A DNA stretch of 64,000 nt. Source: Thermovenabulum sp049723235. Lineage in GTDB: Bacteria; Bacillota; Thermosediminibacteria; Thermosediminibacterales; Thermosediminibacteraceae. Below, piece by piece: positions 25,619-33,064 of this stretch (the first letter of the stretch is position 1; each line of letters opens with the position of its first letter). A program made the position numbers and the translations under genes. The notes beneath the pieces were generated by a model that had not been told where the DNA came from, searched no databases, and saw nothing but the letters and a program-made list of their open reading frames with translations. The DNA lies in NCBI RefSeq assembly GCF_049723235.1, contig NZ_JBNARB010000012.1, forward strand, positions 4,274 through 68,273, given 5' to 3'.

Positions 25619-25624
25619 TATAAT
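25619..25624 (+). promoter_or_regulatory. -10 box of the DUF4438 gene
   Basis: A perfect TATAAT lies 29 bases before the ATG, right at the end of the truncated arsM homology. No good -35 hexamer is seen at 16-18 bases, where arsM-derived sequence lies, so the promoter may have been reshaped by the rearrangement. Confidence 0.45.
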
Positions 25625-25652
25625 CTAATTAATGCGAAAGGAGGCATTTTAT

Positions 25653-26507
25653 ATGTTAAGGACAAATATAGAAAAAACCGTTATTCAATCAGTTCAAGGA
25701 AAAATTCATCACCCCATCGCTTCTTCTCCATTCAGGATAGGACATGATGGAAGCGTAAATATCCTTCCTGCAACAGGAGCCATCACTTATAATGTAAACC
25801 TTGGGGATCCCGCATTTGGATGGACAGGAGATCATGTAGAGCCCGGCGTGTCGATAAAAAATGAGGATACCTATGAAAACAACGCCCTTATGGTACTCGC
25901 ATGTATCGGAAATGAAGCCAGGGTAATTACGGGTGATGCAAAGGGAGCAAAAGGTGTAGTAATCGGAAAGCACGGCGGTATAGAACACGTCCTGGTCCAG
26001 TTCGAAAAAGAAGATATGGAAAAAATGGCGGTAGACGACAAAATACTGATAAAGGCGTGGGGACAGGGTTTAAAACTTCTCGATTACCCCGATGTATTCG
26101 TGATGAACATAGATCCCCGCCTATTTTTAAACATACCAATATTGGAACATGAAGGAGTACTAAAAGTTCCCGTAGTTGCCGAAGTCCCCGCATACTTAAT
26201 GGGTTCCGGTATAGGGAGCTCTACTGCTTTCAGCGGTGATTACGATATCATGACCGCCGACATGGAAACGGTTAAAATGCTCGGGCTTGAGCGATTAAGG
26301 TTTGGTGACCTCGTGCTATTGAAGGATTGTGACAACACTTACGGTAGGGGATACTTGAAAGGAGCCGTGACCGTCGGAGTGGTAATTCATAGTGATTGCA
26401 TAAAAATGGGACATGGCCCCGGGATCACCACAATTATGACCTGCAAACACCCAAAAATTGAAGGAATAATAGACGAAAATGCAAATATAAAAAATTATTT
26501 AAAATAA
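25653..26507 (+). CDS. DUF4438 domain-containing protein
   Basis: A 284-residue soluble protein matching DUF4438 throughout: PSFRIG-like ASSPFRIGHDGSVNILPATG at the start, GDHVEPGVSIKN, GDAKGAKGVVIGKHGG, VFVMNIDPRLF, and GPGITTIMTC near the end. The family is common in Thermotogae and thermophilic Clostridia; its biochemical role is unknown to me. The ATG at 25653 follows AAAGGAGG; an ATG at 25632 precedes it. It is an isolated plus-strand gene that converges on ybaK with a 1-base gap. Confidence 0.85.
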   Translation: MLRTNIEKTVIQSVQGKIHHPIASSPFRIGHDGSVNILPATGAITYNVNLGDPAFGWTGDHVEPGVSIKNEDTYENNALMVLACIGNEARVITGDAKGAKGVVIGKHGGIEHVLVQFEKEDMEKMAVDDKILIKAWGQGLKLLDYPDVFVMNIDPRLFLNIPILEHEGVLKVPVVAEVPAYLMGSGIGSSTAFSGDYDIMTADMETVKMLGLERLRFGDLVLLKDCDNTYGRGYLKGAVTVGVVIHSDCIKMGHGPGITTIMTCKHPKIEGIIDENANIKNYLK

Positions 26508-26508
26508 A

Positions 26509-26973
26509 TCACCTGCATACATCCACCCATCTTTTACTTTTTGCATAAAGTTCCAGCTCTTCACAGGTGAGTTCAATAGCCGAATTTCCGCTTCCGCAGG
26601 CAGGAAACACCGTTTCAAACCTTTTTAAAGACACATCAAGGTAAACCGGTATATCGCTTTTTAGCCCAAAAGGGCATACTCCACCTACCGGATGGCCGGT
26701 AATCTCAAAGGTTTCCTCATGGGAAAGCATCCTGGCTTTAAATCCGAATTCCCTTTTAAACTTTGCGTTGTCAATTTTTACATCCCCGGCGGTAACTATT
26801 AGCATTGCCACATTTTCTTTATCCCTGAAGGCAAGGGTTTTAGCTATCCTTGCAGGTTCCACATTGGCGGCTTTTGCCGCCTCCTGGACCGTTGCGCTGG
26901 ATTGATTAAATTCCAAAACGTCCCTGTCCTTTCCCCATTTTTTCAGGTATTCCTTTGCTTCCAATATTCCCAT
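26509..26973 (-). CDS. YbaK/EbsC-family Cys-tRNA(Pro) deacylase-like protein
   Basis: Single-domain aminoacyl-tRNA editing protein, 154 residues. Family blocks seen: SSATVQEAAKAANVEPARIAKTL with the conserved lysine, LIVTAGDVKIDNAKFK, HPVGGVCPFGL and a terminal FPACGSGNSAIELT. These proteins hydrolyse mischarged Cys-tRNA(Pro) or related species. The ATG at 26973 has AAAGGGG upstream; a TTG at 26991 would lie before that site. Confidence 0.92.
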   Translation of the reverse strand: MGILEAKEYLKKWGKDRDVLEFNQSSATVQEAAKAANVEPARIAKTLAFRDKENVAMLIVTAGDVKIDNAKFKREFGFKARMLSHEETFEITGHPVGGVCPFGLKSDIPVYLDVSLKRFETVFPACGSGNSAIELTCEELELYAKSKRWVDVCR

Positions 26974-27039
26974 TATAAAAGCCCCTTTCAATGCATGTTA
27001 TTAAATTAATTTTTTTCTTCATCTTAGCATAAAATCTTT

Positions 27040-27062
27040 ATTATGTTAAAGTCTAACATAAT
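27040..27062 (-). repeat. AT-rich hairpin at the end of the helical-protein remnant
   Basis: ATTATGTTA (27040-27048) and TAACATAAT (27054-27062) form a 9-bp perfect inverted repeat with a 5-base loop overlapping the stop of the remnant. It may be a weak terminator. Confidence 0.4.
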
Positions 27063-27262
27063 GCTAACAAGCTTTTCCTCATCATATCCAAGGATTCTAA
27101 ATCAATTTTGTCAAACACTTTTATACTTCTTTTAAATTCATCTAAAGCAAGGGAAAAAGCATTATTTTCAAAATATAACTTTGCAAGCAAAATCAGCACT
27201 TCATCATTTTCAATAAGATTTAAAAGCTCCAAGGAGTTTTCAAATTCGTTATAAAAACCAGA
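27053..27262 (-). pseudogene. C-terminal remnant of a helical (TPR-like) protein
   Basis: Just past the chimeric glycerate-kinase/GntP frame, another minus-strand frame stays open for about 69 codons. It encodes an amphipathic helical peptide (NEFENSLELLNLIENDEVL, then LLAKLYFENNAFSLALDEFK) with the A/L/Y/F spacing of TPR-type repeats. No start codon or ribosome-binding site is present, and its beginning coincides with the end of GntP homology. I read it as the tail of a gene whose front was lost in a deletion. The parent protein is not identified. Confidence 0.5.
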
Positions 27263-28145
27263 TTTTATCTTTCAATTCTTCATAGCTCATTCCATCCTGA
27301 TCTATTTCAGACTTAATATCTTTCCCTATTCTATGAGCCCACCACAGCCCAATAAGAGCAGCCGGTATAGACACTACCATTCCTATGAGAATTACAAGCC
27401 CAAGGTCAGCTCTGACATTTCCAGCAGCTGCTATAGGTCCAGGAGTGGGCGGCACTAAAGTATGAGTAGCATATAATCCAGTTGAAAGGGTAACAGCCAT
27501 CACTGCGATTGGAATATTAGCTCTTTTAGCAAGAGCTTTATTAAGAGGCGTTAGAATAACATACCCTGAATCACAAAAAACCGGTATACTGGTAATATAG
27601 CCAATAATGCTCATCGCCAGAGGTGACCTCTCGCCGCCAAAACCTATTTCTTTTCCTTCAGCGTCTAAAAATTTTATTCCAAGCGCCTGAGCCATCCCAA
27701 CCCCACCGTCATTAGTAGCGCTTCCGCCTATACCTATTATGAGCTTTTTAATACCATAATCTAAAGCCGCCTTTATCAGCTGGCCGGTACCGTAAGTAGT
27801 TGTTTCCATTGGGTTACGCTCTTCTGGTTTTAAAAAATTTAAACCAGATGCCGCAGCCATTTCGATTACTGCAGTCCCATCCGGTAGCAAACCAAAAAAA
27901 GAATCGGTTTCTCTACCCAAAGGATCCAAGACCTTTGTCCTTATCAATTTGCCCCCAGTAGCATAGATTATGGCCTCTACAGTGCCCTCTCCGCCATCTG
28001 CAATGGGAACCTTAGCTACTTCAAGATTTACTCCAACATAAGAAGCTGCCTTCACTATCCCCCTTTCGATTGCATTAGCAGCTTGTAGAGAAGTTAGACT
28101 TCCTTTAAATGAATCAGGTGCGATTAGTATATTAACTTTTCTCAT
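27249..28145 (-). pseudogene. Chimeric frame: glycerate kinase N-half fused to GntP permease piece
   Basis: Residues 1-172 are the first half of a type-2 glycerate kinase (IAPDSFKGSLTSLQAANAIE, VPIADGGEGTVEAI, ATGGK, EMAAASGLNFL, TTTYGTGQLI, IGIGGSATNDGG). At about residue 173 (near 27629) the sequence switches without frame change to the middle of a GntP-family gluconate/glycerate permease (SIPVFCDSGYVILTPLNKALAK, THTLVPPTPGPIAAAGN, DLGLVILIGMVVSIPAALIG). It then stops after 298 residues, lacking both the kinase C-terminal half and most of the permease. The start has a good GGAGGT site, so it may still be expressed. I infer an internal deletion in a former glxK-gntP operon. Confidence 0.85.
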
Positions 28146-28345
28146 AAATACCTCCGAGTATATTTTTGTTATATAATTTTATCTCAATATTTATGAAATT
28201 GTTATTTACAAAATGCGCAAATTTAAATAGCAATTTAATATCTTTTTTTAACAAAGTGTAAATATTACACAATTTAAATCATTGTCTATAGTAAAAAGCG
28301 GGTTCCCTCGCTTGTAGCTTTTCTTCTATATAATATTAATAGTAC

Positions 28346-28369
28346 AAAAAAGCGGGGAAAACCCGCTTT
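28346..28369 (-). terminator. Terminator after the M20 peptidase remnant
   Basis: AAAGCGGG (28349-28356) pairs with CCCGCTTT (28362-28369) with T-runs on the minus strand. It lies 23 bases past the remnant's stop. The rest of the 245-bp gap 28146-28391 is AT-rich with no clear feature. Confidence 0.75.
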
Positions 28370-28391
28370 AATAAATTTATATTCACTTTTT

Positions 28392-28913
28392 TCAAAACAT
28401 CAATTCATTTATAGTCTCCAGATAGATTTGCGTGCACGCTATTATCTGGCTTATATAGCCGCATTCATTGGGTGAATGCATATTTTCTCCGCCAGGGCCG
28501 AAAGTAACTGTAGGGATATTGCCTAATCTATAAAGATAATTGGAATCGCAAACCGATTTATCATACCCAATGGGTAAATCCTTTCCAACCACCTCTTTAT
28601 ATTTCTCCCTTATAATTTTCACCAATATATGATCCTCAGGTATTACAAAAGGTTCCATATAAGGAGTTTCTCTGGGTATTAGAAATACTTTCACTTTTTT
28701 CTCTATACCCAGTTCATTTGCTAATTCCATTATTTGCCTTGAGCAAAATTCATAATCCTCTCCTGGGACTACAAACCTATCTATAAATAATTCGCATTTA
28801 TCGGGGACGTTCAATGTAGTTTTTATACCTCCGTTAATATGGCGTATGCACCAGGAGCCACTTCCGAGCCGTGGATGTATCATTGTATTATTCCATCTTC
28901 CAAATTCTCGCAA
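28392..28913 (-). pseudogene. C-terminal remnant of an M20 (ArgE/DapE-type) peptidase
   Basis: The frame encodes the dimerisation and C-terminal part of an M20 zinc peptidase: HPRLGSGSWCIRHINGG, VPDKCELFIDRFVVPGE, ending with PTVTFGPGGENMHSPNE, which holds the last metal-ligand histidine. The first ~240 residues, with the HxD and DEE metal ligands, are missing, and the first ten codons do not resemble the family. No good ribosome-binding site precedes the ATG. It belongs to the decayed stretch between ybaK and aroQ. Confidence 0.8.
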
Positions 28914-28964
28914 ATTATTTCAAATTTCCCGGGAAATATTGCGCCGTTCGATAAATTTTTCGGC

Positions 28965-28997
28965 AAAATAAAAAGGACGGGTAAATTTTACCCATCC
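28965..28997 (-). terminator. Terminator of the aromatic operon, after aroQ
   Basis: GGACGGGTAAA (28975-28985) pairs with TTTACCCATCC (28987-28997), one pair being a G-U wobble, then TTTTTATTTT on the minus strand. It begins 3 bases after aroQ. Confidence 0.85.
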
Positions 28998-29000
28998 TCC

Positions 29001-29450
29001 TTATCTTTTCGCCGTATTAACCTTGGCAGTGTTTACTAAGTAATCCAGGGCGTAGAGGTAGCCGTAAGGCCCGAGCCCTACAATGACGCCGTTTACAACC
29101 GGGCTTATTACCGATTTATGCCTGAATTTTTCCCGGGAGAAGGTGTTTGACACATGCACTTCCACCGCGGGAAGGTCCACCGAGCAGAGGGCATCCCTTA
29201 TGGCTATGCTGTAGTGGGTGTATGCCCCGGCGTTTATCACTATGCCGTTAGCCCAGTGCCTTGCGTTCTGAATCTCATCTATTATTCCCCCTTCGGAGTT
29301 GTGGTGTACTATGCGCACTTGTACACCTATCTCCTTAGCCTTCTTTATTATCATATCGTTGATTTCATCCAGGGTCATAATACCGTAGATATGGGGTTCC
29401 CTCGAACCGAGCAAATTCAGATTAGGTCCGTGAATCACCAGGATTTTCAT
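29001..29450 (-). CDS. aroQ: 3-dehydroquinate dehydratase, type II
   Basis: Third step of the shikimate pathway. ILVIHGPNLNLLGSREPHIYG holds the catalytic arginine and tyrosine; VRIVHHNSEGGIIDEIQ, VINAGAYTHYSIAIRDAL and EVHVSNTFSREKFRHKSVI are the remaining active-site blocks. The ATG at 29450 follows AGGAGG, giving 149 residues; an ATG at 29471 precedes that site. It is the last of eight genes in the aromatic operon and overlaps the aroKB 3' end by 29 bases. Confidence 0.96.
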   Translation of the reverse strand: MKILVIHGPNLNLLGSREPHIYGIMTLDEINDMIIKKAKEIGVQVRIVHHNSEGGIIDEIQNARHWANGIVINAGAYTHYSIAIRDALCSVDLPAVEVHVSNTFSREKFRHKSVISPVVNGVIVGLGPYGYLYALDYLVNTAKVNTAKR

Positions 29451-31098
29451 CTCTTTTTCCCTCCTTTTCATCTATGACATTTTTCAGCAGGATTTTCAGA
29501 TCCCCCGACAGTTTCTCGACAACCCTTACATCCCCAATGTTATAAGGGACTATAAATCTTGGCCTTCCTGCTACCGCTTTTTTATCCCTCAAAAGAAAGT
29601 TTAGGATTTCTTCTTCATTTATTTGAACGGGAAGCTCCTTTATTGAAACCGGCAGGTTGAAAAAAGTAAAAAGTTCTTTTACCCTCTCTAAATCCTTTTG
29701 AAGGTTATTACCCAATAAAATTGAGAGCTTAAAAGCCATGACCGTCCCTGCCGATACTGCCTGACCGTGGCTTACTTTATATCCCGAGGCCGCTTCCAAT
29801 GCGTGCCCGAAGGTGTGGCCAAGGTTTAATATCATCCTCTTCCCTTCATCCCTCTCATCTTTTTCCACTATTTCCTTCTTGAACTTAATACATTCATAAA
29901 CGATATTAAAGAGGGTTTCGGGATCTCTTTCCTTTATTTTTATGGCATTTTCTTCGATGTATTTAAAAAGCTCCCCCTGTAAAATAGCCGTTTTTATTAC
30001 CTCTGCCATACCGTCGCCGAATATTTTGTCGGGAAGGGTAAAAAGGTGATTTATATCGGTAATCACCAAATCCGGCTGGTAAAACGCTCCTATTAGGTTT
30101 TTCCCTTCCCTGTGGTTTACCGCCACCTTGCCGCCAACGCTGGCATCCACCTGGGCTAAAAGGGTGGTAGGAACATAGACCCACTTTATCCCCCGCATAT
30201 AGGTAGCTGCGGCAAAGCCTGCTACATCCCCCGTTATTCCGCCTCCCAGGGCAATTACTAAGGAGCTTCTATCAACCCCGAGCTTTATAAATTCATCGTA
30301 GATTTTTGAAAGGGTATTTATATCCTTTTTTTCTTCCTCATCTTCTATAAAAACGGTTTTTATATCAAATCCTTTTTCTATGAAGACCTCCCTCAACGGA
30401 GAGCCGAAAAGCTGATTTATAACCGGGCTTGTTACTAATACAATACCGGAAAATCGATTTTCTTTTAAATAATCCGCTAAAGCTTCCTGCAGGATTTTAA
30501 ATCCCACTACTACCCTGTAAATTTTAGACTCGGATTTTACTGCGATTTCTTTTTTGATGGAAGAAGTCCTCTTTTCTTTCGGTAAGGATAATTTAGATAT
30601 TATTTTTTCTGCAATTTTTTCCGGGTTTTCATCCCCATCCACCACTAAGTCCGCACCACCAAGATAAGTATTAATTCTTTCATAATAGAGCCTTATTAAT
30701 TTTTCTTTTTTCTCTTTAATATCTTCGGCTTTTAAAAGAGGCCTCGTGTCATCCCCCTGCAGGCGCTTTAACAGGGTATCCAAAGGTGGATTTAAAAATA
30801 CAACGGTGCCGCATTTCTTTAGGCTTTCTCTGTTTTGAGGGCGCATCAGCGTCCCACCTCCGAGCGCGATAACCGAATTTTTAAGTTCTGCGACTTTTAT
30901 TGTGAGCTTCGATTCTATTTCCCTGAATTTTTCTTCACCAAATTTTTGAAATATCTCCGGAATGGTCATCCTTTCGGTTTCTTCAATTAATATATCAAGA
31001 TCCAAAAAAGGCCGGTTGAGCTTTTTTGCTAACATCCTCCCGACGGTGGTTTTTCCACTCCCCGAAAGGCCGCTTAATACAACGTTTTTTTCTACCAT
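29422..31098 (-). CDS. aroKB: Bifunctional shikimate kinase / 3-dehydroquinate synthase
   Basis: One 558-residue protein carrying two shikimate-pathway activities. Residues 1-170 are shikimate kinase: Walker A GLSGSGKTTVGRML, DLDILIEE, EKFREIES, ALGGGTLM, DDTRPLL. Residues about 195-545 are dehydroquinate synthase: ALGGGITGDVAGFAAATYMRG, VPTTLLAQVDASVGGKVAVN, KNLIGAFYQP, and the zinc ligands in GHTFGHALEA. The same fusion is known from Thermotoga. The ATG at 31098 follows GGGGGG and overlaps the aroC stop (ATGGTAG). The fused gene covers two non-consecutive steps, 2 and 5. Confidence 0.95.
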   Translation of the reverse strand: MVEKNVVLSGLSGSGKTTVGRMLAKKLNRPFLDLDILIEETERMTIPEIFQKFGEEKFREIESKLTIKVAELKNSVIALGGGTLMRPQNRESLKKCGTVVFLNPPLDTLLKRLQGDDTRPLLKAEDIKEKKEKLIRLYYERINTYLGGADLVVDGDENPEKIAEKIISKLSLPKEKRTSSIKKEIAVKSESKIYRVVVGFKILQEALADYLKENRFSGIVLVTSPVINQLFGSPLREVFIEKGFDIKTVFIEDEEEKKDINTLSKIYDEFIKLGVDRSSLVIALGGGITGDVAGFAAATYMRGIKWVYVPTTLLAQVDASVGGKVAVNHREGKNLIGAFYQPDLVITDINHLFTLPDKIFGDGMAEVIKTAILQGELFKYIEENAIKIKERDPETLFNIVYECIKFKKEIVEKDERDEGKRMILNLGHTFGHALEAASGYKVSHGQAVSAGTVMAFKLSILLGNNLQKDLERVKELFTFFNLPVSIKELPVQINEEEILNFLLRDKKAVAGRPRFIVPYNIGDVRVVEKLSGDLKILLKNVIDEKEGKRDENPGDSRT

Positions 31099-32180
31099 CG
31101 GCTGCCCCCCTTTTCCTCCAGCAAAGCATCGGCTAAAACCAGAGCTACCATGGATTCGGCCACCACCGCAGCCGATCCTACCGCGCATACATCGGACCTT
31201 TCGAAATGGGCTAAGGTTTTTTCCATCGTCCTTAAATCTACTGACGGCAGGGGGTTTTGAAGGGTGGGTATTGGCTTCATGGCTGCCCTTATAAAAATTA
31301 TTTCTCCGTTGCTCATTCCGCCTTCTATTCCCCCCGCGTTATTTGTAAGCCTTTTTTCACCGCCTATTATATCGTGGGCTTTGCTTCCAAAAAGGTTTGC
31401 CACTTTAAATCCCAGGCCTATTTCCACTCCCTTTATCCCCGGAATGCTCATAACCGCCGCTGTAAGCCTTGAGTCGAGCCTCCTATCCCAGTGGACGAAA
31501 CTGCCGAGCCCTGCGGGCACATTTACCGCAGCCACTTCAAAAACCCCGCCCAGGGTATCCCCTTTTTCTCTTGCTTCATCTATTATTTCCTTCATTTTTT
31601 GAGAAGCTATAAGGTCGGGACACCGCACCTCGGACTTTTCCGCGAGTTCAAAAAGGTTAAGGGCTGTTCTTTTTTCCTTCATCCTTTCTTCTTCGGGAGG
31701 AAGATCTGCAAAAATTTCTCCGATGCTGATAACCCAGCTTACTACCCTTACCCCGGCTTTTTCTAAAAGTTTTTTTGCAAAATACCCGCAGGCAACCCTT
31801 GCCGCAGTCTCCCTGGCGCTTGCTCTTTCGGCTACGGGCCTGCAGTCGTTAAATTCGTATTTTAAAGCTCCGGGATAATCCGCATGACCGGGACGAGGTG
31901 AAAATATGGGCACGTATTTTCCCTTCCAGTTTTCGTAATCTTTATTTTTCAATACCACAGCTATGGGAGCTCCCGTTGTTTTACCGTTTAAGACCCCAGA
32001 TATTATTTCAAACTCGTCGTCCTCTATATTTGCCCTTTTGCCCCTTCCGTAACCCTTCCTTCTCCTGGAAAGCTCCGATAAAAGCTCTTTTTCATCCACA
32101 TCAATTCCGGCAGGCATACCTTCCAGGATCGCCACCAATCCTTTACCGTGGGACTCTCCGGCCGTTAAAAATCTCAGCAT
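31092..32180 (-). CDS. aroC: Chorismate synthase
   Basis: FMN-dependent last step to chorismate. LRFLTAGESHGKGLVAILEGMPAG at the start, RRRKGYGRGKR, SPRPGHADYPGALKY, RASARETAARVACG, and GGIEGGMSNGE near the end are the family blocks. The 362-residue length is normal. The ATG at 32180 overlaps the aroE stop as TAATG, and a GGTGG lies 5 bases upstream; a GTG at 32189 is less likely. Confidence 0.97.
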   Translation of the reverse strand: MLRFLTAGESHGKGLVAILEGMPAGIDVDEKELLSELSRRRKGYGRGKRANIEDDEFEIISGVLNGKTTGAPIAVVLKNKDYENWKGKYVPIFSPRPGHADYPGALKYEFNDCRPVAERASARETAARVACGYFAKKLLEKAGVRVVSWVISIGEIFADLPPEEERMKEKRTALNLFELAEKSEVRCPDLIASQKMKEIIDEAREKGDTLGGVFEVAAVNVPAGLGSFVHWDRRLDSRLTAAVMSIPGIKGVEIGLGFKVANLFGSKAHDIIGGEKRLTNNAGGIEGGMSNGEIIFIRAAMKPIPTLQNPLPSVDLRTMEKTLAHFERSDVCAVGSAAVVAESMVALVLADALLEEKGGSRW

Positions 32181-33064
32181 TAAAACCACCAGCTTCCCGC
32201 TATGCTTTCCAGTACTTTTCTCATGACATCAGCAGGTGCTTTTTCCCCCGTAAAAATTTCGAAGGCAAAGACCCCCTGCCAGAGAAGCACTTCAATGCCG
32301 CTAACCCCAATGAAACCTTTTTCGGCGGCCCTTTTAAAAAGCCTGCCGGGTCTTTCGCCGTAGCTCAGGTCGCAGAAAATTTTTTCTTTGTTTTCGTTAC
32401 CTTCGAGAAATTCCTGGTATAATGCCGCCCCTTCTTCCGGAATACAGCTAACTACAATGTTTGATTCTTTTACAATGTCGAAAACTTCCTTTTTATCTTT
32501 GACATAGAGAGCTGAAAACTCAATTCCATCAAACTTTGTTTTCAAATCGTCCACCATTTTTTTCGCTTTTTCTACATTGCGGTTCACCACCGCTATTTTT
32601 TTCATTTTCCAGGAAGCCAAAGCTGCGGCACAGCCGGCGGCTGCTCCACCGGCGCCGAATATTACCGCTATATCTTTTTTAAATTCACCCTTCGCCCTTT
32701 CCGAAAGGGATTTTAAAAGCCCCGGGGCATCGGTGTTATATCCTTTAATAACGGTTTTACCATCCTTTCTCTCGAAAACTACGGTGTTTACCGATGAGCT
32801 TTTTTGAGCAAAATCATCAACTTCATCGCACATTAAATACACATCCCCTTTATGGGGCATGGTGACGTTAAACCCCACCATTTTTTGAGAAGCCAAATGA
32901 AAAAATTCCTTTAATTCTTCCTGCGGCACCGGGATGGCTTCGTACCTCCAGGGTATGTTCAATTCCTTCAACGCTGCATTTTGCATAGGAGGAGAAAAAG
33001 TTTTCAAAAGCGGCCACCCGATTACTGCAAGTTCGGGAAGGTTTTTTATATCAAATTTGCCCAT
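32180..33064 (-). CDS. aroE: Shikimate dehydrogenase
   Basis: NADPH-dependent reduction of 3-dehydroshikimate. The catalytic lysine is in GFNVTMPHKGDVY and the aspartate in GYNTDAPGLLKSL; the dinucleotide loop is IFGAGGAAAGCA; the C-terminal EVLLWQGVFAFEIFTG glutamine contacts substrate. The usual N-terminal GxPxxHSxSPxxHN shikimate-binding motif is changed here to GWPLLKTFSPPMQNAA: the His and first Ser are replaced by Lys and Thr, while the second Ser is kept. The rest is intact, so it is probably active. It overlaps aroA by 14 bases. Confidence 0.94.
   Translation of the reverse strand: MGKFDIKNLPELAVIGWPLLKTFSPPMQNAALKELNIPWRYEAIPVPQEELKEFFHLASQKMVGFNVTMPHKGDVYLMCDEVDDFAQKSSSVNTVVFERKDGKTVIKGYNTDAPGLLKSLSERAKGEFKKDIAVIFGAGGAAAGCAAALASWKMKKIAVVNRNVEKAKKMVDDLKTKFDGIEFSALYVKDKKEVFDIVKESNIVVSCIPEEGAALYQEFLEGNENKEKIFCDLSYGERPGRLFKRAAEKGFIGVSGIEVLLWQGVFAFEIFTGEKAPADVMRKVLESIAGSWWF

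Noticed and set aside
28312..28334. Plus-strand promoter TTGTAG...TATAAT in the 28146-28391 gap
   Set aside because: The spacer is only 11 bases and there is no plus-strand gene downstream.
20471..28997. Shared GGATGGGTA stem at 20471 and near 28987 as a dispersed repeat family
   Set aside because: Both are terminators with different loops and flanks; similarity is limited to the stem and can arise by chance or convergent use.
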